From positions 1 to 12,833 of the forward strand of contig JAUCCN010000023.1 in assembly GCA_034676185.1 (NCBI GenBank): DNA of 12,833 nucleotides. The letters are read 5' to 3'. Below the pieces are notes generated by a model, which worked only from the letters and a program-made list of their open reading frames with translations, was not told where the DNA came from and ran no database searches. Shown piece by piece: positions 1-8,867 of the stretch (its first letter is position 1; each line of letters begins with the position of its first letter). This stretch comes from UBA7396 sp034676185. Lineage in GTDB: Bacteria > Patescibacteriota > Gracilibacteria > BD1-5 > UBA6164. The position numbers and the translations under genes are program-made.

Positions 1-1
1 A

Positions 2-97
2 ACTTTAATCGTTTTAAAAGATGGAAAACCAGTTGAAATGATGGTTGGAGTAAAACAAAAAGAAGAATTAAATGAAATAATTGGAAAACATTTATAG
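2..97 (+). CDS. trxA: thioredoxin, C-terminal fragment (cut by window edge)
   Basis: Thirty-one residues plus a TAG stop are visible, beginning T-L-I-V-L-K-D-G-K-P and ending in a charged helix. This matches the last strand pair and final helix of the thioredoxin fold: the segment after the cis-proline, a T-L-I/L-V-F-K-D-G-K-P hairpin, then V-G followed by helix 4. The redox-active C-G-P-C motif would lie to the left of the window and cannot be checked. Thioredoxins are cytoplasmic disulfide reductases of roughly 105 residues, so about a third of the protein is shown. All three glycines are GGA. A hairpin terminator follows 24 nt after the stop, so this gene ends its own transcript. Thioredoxin-like membrane proteins share this C-terminus and cannot be excluded. 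Confidence 0.72.
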   Translation, partial: TLIVLKDGKPVEMMVGVKQKEELNEIIGKHL

Positions 98-120
98 TTA
101 TATAAATACTTTCTTAAAAA

Positions 121-148
121 GTAGAATGATTTTCATTCTATTTTTTTA
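121..148 (+). terminator. Rho-independent terminator after the thioredoxin gene
   Basis: The 8-bp perfect stem TAGAATGA / TCATTCTA (122-129 with 133-140) with a 3-nt loop is followed by seven T. It separates the thioredoxin transcript from the downstream kinase gene. Confidence 0.8.
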
Positions 149-194
149 TGAGAATAAAAATGAAGTAATAGAAAATGGGATTTTAATAAAAATT

Positions 195-220
195 TTTATT
201 TTACAAAAAATCGCTATACT
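195..220 (+). promoter_or_regulatory. possible promoter of the tmk-yraN-gpsA group
   Basis: A TATACT -10-like box lies at 215-220, about 35 nt before the kinase start. No convincing -35 box exists at standard spacing (only T-rich sequence at 192-200). The preceding terminator implies that a promoter must lie in 149-254; the rest of that gap is plain AT-rich sequence with no gene. Confidence 0.35.
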
Positions 221-254
221 AAAAATTGCAGAAAAATAATATTCTTTTAATTTT

Positions 255-941
255 ATGTCTATGTTTATTGTTATTGATGGAATTGATGGAAGTGGAAAAG
301 GAACTCAAGTAGAAATTTTAAGGAAGCATTTTGAAGAACTTGGGAAAAAAGTAAAAATTCTTGATTATCCAAGATATGAATATCCTTCATCGTTTATGGT
401 GCAAAAATATCTCAATGGAGAATACGGAAAAACTCTTTCTCCAAAACTTGCCTCTATTTTTTATGCTATTGACAGATATGATTCTGTGATGGATAAAAAT
501 TATGTAGATTTTGAAAAATATGATTATATTATTTCAAATCGTTATGTTTCAGCAAGTATGATTCATCAAACAGGGAAAATAGAAAATGATGAGGAAGCAA
601 AGGAATTTTTAGACTGGCTTTATGATTTAGAATATAATATTTTTGGTATTCCAAAGCCAGATAAAGTAATTTTTTTGAATGTTACTCCAGAAGTAAGTCA
701 AAAACTCGTACTCCAAAAAGAGGAAAGAAAGTATTTAAAAGATGGAAAAAAAATGGATCTTCATGAAGAAGATATACACCATCTCCAAAATGCTTGGGAA
801 AAAGCAATGAAAGTAGTAGAAATGTATGATGATTGGGTAAAAATAGATTGTGTTGAAAATGGAGAGATGTTATGAGTAGAAATTATTACCAAAAAAATTC
901 TCTGAGAAATTGAGAAAATTAAAACATCTTTTAAAGGATAA
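255..941 (+). CDS. tmk: thymidylate kinase (dTMP kinase)
   Basis: Phosphorylates dTMP to dTDP with ATP in the cytoplasm, on the route to dTTP. The protein starts M-S-M-F-I-V-I-D-G and carries the P-loop G-I-D-G-S-G-K-G-T-Q near residues 9-18. D-Y-P-R-Y follows at about 37, then the substrate-binding A-I-D-R-Y (DRX) motif near 71-75, N-R-Y-V-S-A-S-M, and a lysine-rich lid before L-H-E-E-D. The length is 228 residues, normal for the family (about 200-230). The only in-frame TGA is codon 207 (873-875); reading it as Gly adds 22 residues that form the usual C-terminal helix, and the gene then stops at TAA 939-941. The start is uncertain: ATG 255 and ATG 261 are both possible and neither has a Shine-Dalgarno. 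It heads a compact group, with yraN beginning 4 nt downstream. Confidence 0.92.
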
Positions 942-945
942 TTTT

Positions 946-1305
946 ATGAAAAAATTATGAGATCAGTGAGAAATTCTTGCTATAGAATATTTAAAAAGAA
1001 ACGGATACCATATACAAGAAATAAATTTTAAATTTTCTACTTTTTGAGAAGTTGATATTATCGCATATATTTGAGAAATAACTGTTTTTGTAGAAGTAAA
1101 ATATAGAAGCAGTGAAAAATTTTGAACTGGAGAAGAATCCCTTTCACAAAATAAACTTTTTAAATTACAAAAAACGGTAGAATATTTTTGTGTAACTCAT
1201 AATATCAATTTTGAAAAAATTCGTTTTGATGTTATATCAATCACCAAACAAGAAAAAAGTTATAAATTAATTCATTATAAAAATCAGTCGTTATGAAAAC
1301 AATAA
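946..1305 (+). CDS. yraN: YraN / UPF0102 family nuclease-like protein
   Basis: This 119-residue gene is seen only with TGA read as Gly (codons 5, 8, 34, 43, 60 and 117). The protein has the UPF0102 layout: an N-terminal G-x-x-G-E-x-x-A-x-x-Y-L helix, F-G-E-V-D at 33-37, V-F-V-E-V-K at 47-52, a K-x-x-K-L-Q-K helix and R-F-D-V-I at 93-97. E9, D37 and the E50-x-K52 pair form the PD-(D/E)xK nuclease-fold signature. G34 of F-G-E-V/I-D is conserved in the family and is a TGA codon. The family's role is not settled; it belongs to the restriction-endonuclease-like fold and may act on DNA or recombination intermediates. A clear AAAGGA Shine-Dalgarno (933-938) fixes the start at ATG 946. Its 3' end overlaps gpsA by 13 nt, which suggests translational coupling. 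Confidence 0.88.
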
Positions 1306-2237
1306 TTATTTGAGTGTGAGCTTTTGGTTTTGCTATACTCAATCATCTTTCAAAAAATAATCCAAATACAAACTTTTTTGCTTATGAAAAAGATGAATTG
1401 GTACTGAAAAATTTAAAAACCACCAGAGAAAACCCTTATTTTTTTTCTGGAGTAAAATTAAAAGAAAATGTAATTTTTCTTGATAATTTAGAAACTTTGA
1501 GTGAATTTGATCTTGTTATTATAGCTATTCCAGCACAATTTATCTGAAATTTTGTGAAAGATATAAAAAATAATCTTACCCCTTGAGTTACTTTTTTGAA
1601 TTTATCAAAATGAATCAATAATGAAACGCTTCAAACTCCGTGAGATATTTTGCAAAATGAATTATGAGAGTTTTCTTATCAATATGCTATTTTATCATGA
1701 GGAATGATTGCAGGAGAATTAGTAGAGGAAAAAATTCTTGGAGCTCAAATTTGATGTGAAAATATTGAATTATCAAAAAAACTACAATCAATTTTTCAAA
1801 ATGACTCATTAAAAATTTCACTTTCTAAGAATATAAAAAATATAGAACTTTTTTGAAGTTTAAAAAATATTTTTGCACTTTATATGGGATTTTTAGAATG
1901 AACTTGATATGGTATGTCATCTATTTGATATTATTTTTGTGAACTTTATAAGGAACTTCCATTTCTTCTTCAAGATATGTGAGGGGATGAAAATATAGAT
2001 TTTTCAGATTTTTCTCTTGGATGAGATCTGATTGCAACTTGTTTTTGAAATTCAAGAAATAGATATTTTTGAAATTTGGTTTGAAAATGAAAAACCTCTC
2101 AAGAAGCAGAAAGTATTTTAAAACAAGAAAAAAAACATGCAGAATGATATTATACACTTTTGTGAATACAAGATGTTATTTTAAAAAATGAAAAATTAGT
2201 GGAATTTGGAAAAATTGTCAAAATTTTTGTTGCATAA
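1293..2237 (+). CDS. gpsA: NAD(P)-dependent glycerol-3-phosphate dehydrogenase (GpsA-like, divergent)
   Basis: This 314-residue protein would interconvert dihydroxyacetone phosphate and sn-glycerol 3-phosphate, the backbone precursor of phospholipids. The Rossmann motif G7-V-G9-A-F-G12 has TGA for its first two glycines. Next come V-I-I-A-I-P-A-Q (75-82) and L-S-K106-G-I, matching the family's T-K-G-L-E. The C-terminal helical domain begins around K191-N-I-F-A, the catalytic-lysine segment, with G-D-L-I-A-T-C (244-250) and S-R-N-R-Y-F-G (254-260), close to the canonical G-D-L-x-x-T-C and S-R-N-R-x-F-G. The usual I-S-G-P-x-F-A stretch is altered to L-S-G-G-M-I-A (134-140), and the C-terminus is somewhat shorter than in E. 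coli. No Shine-Dalgarno; the start overlaps the end of yraN. Family assignment is firm, exact substrate less so. Confidence 0.85.
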
Positions 2238-2239
2238 TA

Positions 2240-2272
2240 AAAAAAGAATAGTTTTATAACTATTCTTTTTTC
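2240..2272. terminator. bidirectional terminator between gpsA and ssb
   Basis: A perfect 14-bp stem (2240-2253 with 2258-2271, core GAATAGTT / AACTATTC) closes a TTAT loop, with A-run and T-run flanks so that both strands end in U-rich tails. It begins 3 nt after the gpsA stop and lies 4 nt from the ssb stop, so it serves both convergent genes. Confidence 0.9.
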
Positions 2273-2274
2273 TT

Positions 2275-2718
2275 TTAGAAAGGAATATCTTCTATAGAAA
2301 TTTCTTCTTCTTGTTTTGGTTGAGATTTTTTTACTGCTCAACTTGAAAAGTCATTTGTTTGGTAACTTGGAGATGCATTATCTGCACTTCTATTTCCATC
2401 AAGCATAATCATATTTTCACCAACGATTTCAGTTTTATATCTTTTTGTTCCATCTTGAGCTTCCCAATTTCTTGTTTGAAGTCTTCATTCTATATAAACT
2501 TTTTTTCCTTTATGAAGATATTGTCCTGCAATTTCTGCTAATTTTCACCATAAAACGATTGAATGAAATTCAGCAACTTCTTGTTTTACTCAAGAAGCAT
2601 CAACCCAATTTCTATTGGTTGCTACAGAAAAACTACAAACATTTTGTCCAGAAGGAGTTTGTTTTAACTCAATATCTTGAGTAATATTTCCAATAAGTTG
2701 TACTTTATTTAAATCCAT
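2275..2718 (-). CDS. ssb: single-stranded DNA-binding protein
   Basis: The 147-residue protein coats single-stranded DNA in replication and repair. Residues 1-107 form the OB fold: M-D-L-N-K-V-Q-L-I-G-N at the start, S-F-S-V-A-T-N at 29-35, F-H-S-I-V-L-W-G-K-L-A-E at 51-62 and V-Y-I-E-G-R-L-Q-T-R at 74-83. A flexible Q/S/E-rich linker follows and then the acidic tip E-D-I-P-F, which in this family docks partner proteins such as exonucleases and helicases. Four glycines are TGA (G43, G58, G78, G127); G58 and G78 are conserved in bacterial SSBs. The start at ATG 2718 gives the standard N-terminus, with no Shine-Dalgarno. It is transcribed alone, convergent with gpsA and divergent from the PKD surface protein. 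Confidence 0.96.
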
Positions 2719-2740
2719 AAAATAAAAGTAAATATTAAAA

Positions 2741-2757
2741 TATGTTTTTTAAACATA
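2741..2757. promoter_or_regulatory. palindrome at the ssb transcription start (operator or 5' hairpin candidate)
   Basis: The inverted repeat TATGTTT-ttt-AAACATA (7-bp arms) lies just downstream of the predicted ssb -10 box and 23 nt before the ssb ATG. It could be an operator or a leader hairpin. Function is inferred from position only. Confidence 0.4.
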
Positions 2758-2762
2758 CACTT

Positions 2763-2789
2763 ATTATAAATAAATATAAAAAATTACAA
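2763..2789 (-). promoter_or_regulatory. ssb promoter
   Basis: On the minus strand, TATAAT (2768-2763) is preceded by TTGTAA (2789-2784) with a 15-nt spacer, slightly short. The predicted start is near 2756, giving a leader of about 40 nt. Confidence 0.45.
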
Positions 2790-2816
2790 GAAAAATTATT
2801 ATTTTATCATTTTTTT

Positions 2817-2845
2817 TTGCAACTGTATAAAAAATATGATAAAAT
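2817..2845 (+). promoter_or_regulatory. promoter of the PKD surface-protein gene
   Basis: TTGCAA (2817-2822), a 17-nt spacer and TAAAAT (2840-2845) place the transcript start about 25 nt before ATG 2878. The same TTGCA / TAAAAT pair stands before tRNA-Lys. Confidence 0.55.
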
Positions 2846-2877
2846 AATGACAGAATATAAATTTTAATTACATATTT

Positions 2878-5800
2878 ATGAAAAAAAATATATTTTTATG
2901 AATACTTTTACTTCTTATTTCAATGTTTCAATTTTGAAATGTTTTTGCAAGTGATTTTACAACTCTCAGAGATATAGATAAGGGAACTTTCAATGAGTAT
3001 AGGTACTATATGGTAAGGGAATATTTTCGTTTGAAAGAAAATTTTGAACTCAAAGGAACCATAGCAAAAGATATTGCAGATAATATTTTATCTCATGCAA
3101 AGGTATGATTTAATTATCTTCCTGATAGTTTGATGAATAATAACTATTATAATGATTTAAAAATTGCGGTAGAGAGAGGAATTGCTTCACCAAGAAGTGA
3201 AGTGTATTATGAAGATATTATTCAAAAATTGGATGTCTATATTCAAAAAGTAAGTATACAACAACTGACAGGAAGTATTGAAGCAAGTCCAATTACAGGA
3301 AATGCTCCATTAACAGTAACTTTTAGAGGAAGAGTAACAGATCCAAGTGGAACGGTTATTCCATCATCAAATTATATTTGGTGGTTTGATAATGGATGAA
3401 TAAAAAAAGTAGTTGGAAGAGGACAATCTATAAATTATACATTTAAAGAAGAAGGAAATTTTTCTATATTCTTAGATGTAAAATCAAATCATAAAAATGC
3501 AGGAGGTTATACAGATATTCTTCCATTTTCTACCAGAAGTGTAGTGGAAGTAAAAGAAAAAGTAGCTTCTCTTATTATTAATATTAATTCAGTTTCCTTA
3601 AAAGAATCAGATGAAATCAAATTTACTCCAGAAGAGGCAAATTATGGACTTATTTTTGATGCTACCAGTTCAACTCCAACTGGATGAGCAAAATTTAGAA
3701 GAACCGAATGGAATTTTGGAAATGGAGTAGAAAGAAAATATGATGGATGACCAAAAATAGAAAGAGTAATCTATTCAAAAGAGTGAAATTATCCAGTGAG
3801 TTTAAGATTTATTACCAATGAATGAAAAACAATAGAAAGAAACTTTGTTATAGCTATTCATAAACCAATTGCAACGATTCAAGCAAATAAAGATGATGGA
3901 TATATAGGGGATAAATTTACATTTTCAGCAAGATCATCAGTAAATGAAAAAAATCTTTCTTATACTTGGAATATTATAGATATTAGTAATGATAAAATTC
4001 TTTCCACTAAAAATGGAAGTACTTTTAATCATACATTTAGTGAAAAAGGAAGATATAATCTTCAACTTCAGATAAAAGATGCTGCGGGAAATCAAGATAC
4101 AGATACAAAGATTATTTATATAAATTCAAGAGCTCCTGTTGCAGATTTTTCCTATACTATTCCTGATAAAGCAAAACCAAATAGAGTACTTCTTGATGGA
4201 ACAAAAAGTTATGATCCAGATTTTAGTGATGATGGAAAGTTGAAATATATTTGGACTATTAATGGAGAAAAAGTAGAAATAGAAGCACTTGATAGTAAAT
4301 GAGCAATTTGATACTATACTTTTGAGAGTGTAGGAGATCATAGTGTCGTATTAGAAGTAATGGACCCAGATGATATGAATGCAATTAAACAACAAAAAAT
4401 TAAAATACAATCTATTCTATCAGTTGAGTTTTTTCCACTTCCAAGGGTAGTTCAAAGATCAGCAACCGTAAGATTTTCAGTTACTGCTCCTTATGCAAGA
4501 TATTTTGAATGGGATTTTTGAGATGGAAATCAAAAACAATCAGCTTCAAGTAAAATGGAATATCAATTTCAAAAAAGTGGAATTTTTAATGTGAGACTTA
4601 CTGTGAAAGATGCAGATGGAAATTCAAATCAACTTACTAAGACAGTGTATGTTGCTGAGTCAAATAGCCCTTATGCAGCTATATGAATAGATTTATGAGG
4701 AACTCAAGTACCATCTTTTGATGAAAGTGCTTGTAGTTGAGGTGCTTATATAGTTGATAGAGTAAAACCAGTTTATTTTAAATGAGGAGATAGTTTAAAT
4801 TTAGATGGAGCAAATAATGGATTATCTTATACTTGGAAAATAGGACATGATAAATATATAACCAGTAGAGATACGAGCTTTAAGTTTGATGAACTTGGAT
4901 GTTTTCCTGTAAAATTAACAGTAAAAAGTGATAAAAATAATTCAACTCATTCTTCAGAAACTTGGATAAAAGTGGAAAATTTAAAACCAACTTTATCAAG
5001 TCTTAATGTGTCAGTTCAAAATGAACAAGCTGACCCAGTAGTTGTCTCAGTATCTGCTGTTTGAGCAACTGACCCAGATGGAGTAGTACAATCATATTTG
5101 TGGTATTATTATACAGATACTGATACCGAACCACAAGATTTTAGAATTACTTCGCTTCCAAATACGACATTTGTTATCCCAAAAATTAGTGGAAATTATT
5201 ATTTTGTTGTAGTAATGAGAGATAATAATGATGCGAGGTATTCATCAGAAGAATGAGATTCAAATAAATATTTTATTACTCTCAGTTGAGATAATATAAA
5301 TACTCCGTTGGTTGATTTTAAAGTAAATAAAAATAATCTTTTCATTTGAGAAGAAGCAATATTTTCAGCAAAAGTAAAAAATGTATTATGACAAAATATT
5401 ACTGATAAATCAGAATTTGCTTGGGATTTTGATGGAGATGGATTTTATGATAAAGAAACTCCTTCTTGAGAAATTTCACATAAATTTGAAAATTCTGGAA
5501 CTTTCTATACAAAAGTGAGAGTAAAATACAAAGGAATGACCAATGTGAGAACTATTGAGATGAATGTTGCCAATATGCTAGAACCAAACTTTAAGTATAT
5601 TTCTATTTGAGATACAATGGTATTCTTTGATACCAGTTCAGGAAAATATGACAAATCAGTTTGGGATATGTGAGATGGAAATACGATAGAAGCAAGAAGT
5701 AATTTTGTTTATACTTATGAAGATGGAAAACCTACTCATAAAGTAACTCTAAAAATTTCTGAAGGAACAAAAGTAAAAACAAAAACTCAAGATGTAGTGA

Positions 5801-8028
5801 AAGATTTAAAAGAAATGGTAAATGCTAGAAATTCTAAAGAAATATATCTGCTTTCAAATCTTAAAATTGAAAATGATACTATTGCTGTAGAGGAGGCGAG
5901 TCAGAAAGTTGTTATTTATATAGCAAAACAAAATGGAGTAGAAAATTATTGAGTGGATTTTGATATTGAAATAGATAGTGATTTAAATGGGACAAAAGAT
6001 GATGATATTGATAATGAAAAAGACTCAAGTTTTCAAAGTGCTGGAATGATTGAAATTCCATTAAATGAAAAAAAACTTCAAACCGTTAGAATTTTTACTC
6101 TTGATAGATCAGGAAATATTCTTGAAGGAAAAGATATAAAAATTGATAAAAATTATATTACACAAGAAGAAATTGATGTTGATGCTATTGTTTTTAGTGG
6201 TATTAGCGATGCAGAGAAAGTAAAAATTGAAAAACTCAAAACCTATGTGCAATGACTTCCTCAAGAACACAGATTGAAATGAATGCAATATATTCAGAAA
6301 TTGCAAGAAGAGTGGTTTTATGTTAATGAAAAAACGAAAATAATTTTAGAGTTTGAATCTTTTATAGATAGTTTAGGCGTGTCTAATGCTACAGAAATTA
6401 TCAATCTTTTAGAGTCATTTTTGATTGAAGGACAAGAAGATCAATCTTTGAGAAATATGGCATATAATGTAGTAAAAAATTTGATTCCAAAAGAATTAGT
6501 AGAATATGATGAAATTATTGCAAACCTTGAACAAATAAATGAAAATCCAAATAAAGCAGAAGAAAATAAAGTACTTGGAAAAGAAATTCTTGAAATGATA
6601 AAAGATACTTCTCTCATTTCTAACGAAGATAAATTAACTATAAAAACCCAATTACAAGTTTTTATCTATGGATCAGTAGATAATATTCCTGAAGAAATAG
6701 TAAAAGAGGTAACAAATAATTCTTCAGAATCAGGAAATAAAGTAATAGGATTACTTTCATCATTAGCAAATTTTATTTGACTGATAGTTTGAGGTATTAT
6801 ATTTATTATTCTATGATTTTTTATATGGTTTAAAATTACCAATAAAAATAAAAATCAATGACTGCAAGATTTTATTATAGAAAAAACTTCTGGAAAAACA
6901 GAGGATATATTATGAGATTTTCAAGCAAAAGAAGTAAAAAAAGAAGAAGCATCTATTACGAGAAAAACAGCTACTCCAGAAAAAATTTCTTCTGATGTAT
7001 TGTCATCTTGAAATTTTTGAGCACAACCAAAGCAGGAAGCAGAAGTTCCAGAATGGTTAAAGGGGGGTGAGCCAAAAAAAGAAGATGGAGTAAAACAAAA
7101 TATGAATACTGAAGAACAAACTCCAGATTGGTTACAATGAAATACTGTTTCTTCTCAAAGTGTTGTTTCAAAATCAAATAAACAAGAAAATGTTTCCTCT
7201 GAAGAACAAGTTCCAGATTGGTTAAAAAATACTATAAATCAGGCAGATGAAGTTGCGAAAAACACAACAACTTGAGAAGTAAAAACACAAAAAATAGACA
7301 CTCTTCCTGAACAAGAGGAAGTTCCAGATTGGCTAAAGTCTCAAAGCGAACCAATACAAGATGTTTGAGAAAAATGAGTTTCAAAGCAAGAAATACCTCT
7401 ACAAGAAATAGATACTAGTATTTCTGAAGAACAAGTTCCCGATTGGCTAAAAGGAAGTTTTGAGGTAAAATCAGAAAAGAATAATACTTCTGAAGGACAA
7501 GAAAAAAATTGAAAAAAAGTTACTATTTCTGATGAAGGATCTTGATGAAAGGAAATAATAAATCTTTCTCAAGAAGAAGAAAAAGAAGATGTACCTTCTC
7601 AAATACAATGATGAGGATCTGAAATATTACCAGAAGAAGTTCCAGATTGGTTACAATGAAGTTTTTCTCAAACAGCAGAAATAAAAGATGAGAATAATGA
7701 GAAACAAATAGATACAAAAATTGAAGATGAGGAAGTACCAGATTGGTTAAAATGAGTAGTTTCAGAAGAAAAAATTGTTTCAGAAGAAAAAGAAATCAAA
7801 AAAACAAAAGCTTCACCAAAAACTTCACAGACTATAAAAAGTAGTGAAAAAACTACAAAACCTAAAAAAGCAATTTGAAAATCACAAGAGTTATGGAATG
7901 ATGGTATGGATATTCCAAATTGGTTACAAGATTCACAAGAAAAAACTCCGTCTTCTCCAACAAAAAAAGATGATTTTTGGACTTTAGATGATACGCTACC
8001 TACTGATGAATCAGCTAAAAAGGAATAA
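2878..8028 (+). CDS. giant membrane-anchored PKD-domain surface protein with P-D-W-L-repeat cytoplasmic tail
   Basis: A 1716-residue protein, continuous only with TGA as Gly. In order: a signal peptide (about 1-25, ending F-A-S); a short N-terminal region to about 130; roughly nine PKD-like beta domains (about 132-975), two with the classic W-D-F/M-G-D-G motif (545-550 and 929-934, middle Gly = TGA) and one with a calcium-loop-like W-D-F-D-G-D-G-F-Y-D (849-858). Then come another beta region (about 985-1092) with an acidic D-S-D-L-N-G-T-K-D-D-D stretch at 1033, a helical, Glu/Lys-rich stalk (about 1095-1288), one transmembrane helix (about 1289-1317) followed by K-N-K-N-K, and a disordered acidic/Lys-rich tail (1323-1716). 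The tail has eight V-P-D-W-L-like motifs. PKD domains usually serve in adhesion or extracellular binding; function here is unknown. It has its own promoter and terminator, and signal peptidase I follows it. Confidence 0.9.
7045..7926 (+). repeat. eight V-P-D-W-L-(K/Q) motifs in the cytoplasmic tail
   Basis: In-frame short motifs begin at residues 1390 (VPEWLK), 1415 (TPDWLQ), 1445 (VPDWLK), 1482 (VPDWLK), 1520 (VPDWLK), 1588 (VPDWLQ), 1620 (VPDWLK) and 1679 (IPNWLQ) of the PKD protein. Most are preceded by two or three Glu/Gln. Spacing is irregular (25 to 68 residues) and the spacers are unrelated low-complexity sequence, so this is a repeated linear motif rather than a tandem domain. A possible decayed copy, D-V-P-S-Q-I-Q-G, sits near residue 1571. 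Confidence 0.9.
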
Positions 8029-8055
8029 AATTCTCGTAAGAGAGTTTTATTTTTT
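8027..8055 (+). terminator. terminator of the PKD surface-protein gene
   Basis: Nine-bp stem AAAATTCTC / GAGAGTTTT (one G-T wobble) around a GTAA loop, overlapping the stop codon and followed by A then T7. Confidence 0.75.
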
Positions 8056-8084
8056 TATTGATTTATAAAATTTAATCATATAAT
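8055..8084 (+). promoter_or_regulatory. lepB promoter
   Basis: A perfect TATAAT lies at 8079-8084. Possible -35 boxes are TTATTG (8055-8060, 18-nt spacer) or TTGATT (8058-8063, 15-nt spacer). It lies 33 nt before the lepB ATG and directly after the upstream terminator. Confidence 0.5.
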
Positions 8085-8116
8085 GAAATGGTATTTTTAT
8101 TATTTATATTATTATC

Positions 8117-8809
8117 ATGTGAGATGATATTGCTAATTCACAAACAAGAGTAAAGAGTTTGAGACAGGAAATTTTTGATTTTTTAAGAGATTTAATAATA
8201 ATTATTATTATTGTTTTTGTAGTAAGAACCTTTTTTATTCTTCCATTTCAGATAAGTGGCCAATCTATGTATGATAGTTATTATGATAGGGAGTTTATTA
8301 TTGTAGATAGACTGAGTTATTTAACATATAAAGATCCTCAAAGAGGGGATGTAATTGTTTTTAATACTCATATAGATGGAAAAGAATATTTTATAAAAAG
8401 AGTGATTTGACTTCCAGGAGATACTTTAAAAATCCAGTCAGGGAGTGTATTTGTACAATCACCTGGAAGTGAGGATTTTGTTGAACTTGATGAAACTTAT
8501 TTAAGTGATACGAATTATAAATCTACTTATGTTAGATGAGATGATAGTGAAAATATTTATGAAGTTCCAGAGGGAAGTTATTTTGTATTATGAGATAATA
8601 GAAATGCTTCTACCGATTCAAGATCTTGTTTTTCAAGTTGTGAGTTTTGAGGAAAAACAAATTATATAAAAAGAAGTGATATTACAGGGAAAATACTTAT
8701 TGATTTAGGATATTTTAATTTGAAATCATTTTCATTTATAAATCCAAATTTATGAATAGATACAAAACCGAGATGGTTATCTTCTCCTTCAAGTTTTGAA
8801 TATAAATAA
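8117..8809 (+). CDS. lepB: signal peptidase I
   Basis: Membrane-bound Ser/Lys endopeptidase that removes signal peptides from exported proteins on the outer face of the membrane. The 230-residue protein has one N-terminal transmembrane helix (about 25-44, isoleucine-rich). It has the catalytic-serine box S-G-Q-S50-M, the lysine box Y-F-I-K94-R-V-I-G-L-P-G-D, and box E, L-G-D-N-R-N-A-S-T-D-S-R (158-169). G98 of G-L-P-G-D and G159 of G-D-N are TGA codons, so the enzyme cannot be made full length under the standard code. The start at ATG 8117 puts about 24 residues before the membrane helix; no Shine-Dalgarno is seen. It lies directly after a large signal-peptide-bearing surface protein, though the two are separated by a terminator and promoter. 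Confidence 0.95.
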
Positions 8810-8826
8810 TATTTAAAGTTCCCTGT

Positions 8827-8851
8827 AAAGTCGAGAGTTCTCGACTTTTTT
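8827..8851 (+). terminator. terminator after lepB
   Basis: Stem AAGTCGAGA / TCTCGACTT with a minimal loop (effectively 8 bp around a 4-nt loop), followed by a T run. It lies only about 17 nt before the truB ATG, so truB either depends on readthrough or has a promoter within the end of lepB. Confidence 0.8.
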
Positions 8852-8867
8852 ATAATAAATAATTCCT

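Noticed and set aside
2359..2684. Two plus-strand open frames opposite ssb
   Set aside because: Both are antisense shadows of the ssb gene, whose OB fold and acidic tip are clear.
7031..7960. CRISPR array or tandem DNA repeat in the region of recurring CCAGATTGGTTA words
   Set aside because: The similarity is confined to a 5-6-codon motif in frame with the protein, with irregular spacing and variable codons; it is a protein-level repeat.
2878..8028. Interpretation of the surface-protein region as a decayed string of small pseudogenes
   Set aside because: All interruptions are TGA, none is TAA or TAG, and TGA falls on expected glycines such as those in W-D-F-G-D-G. One intact gene explains everything.
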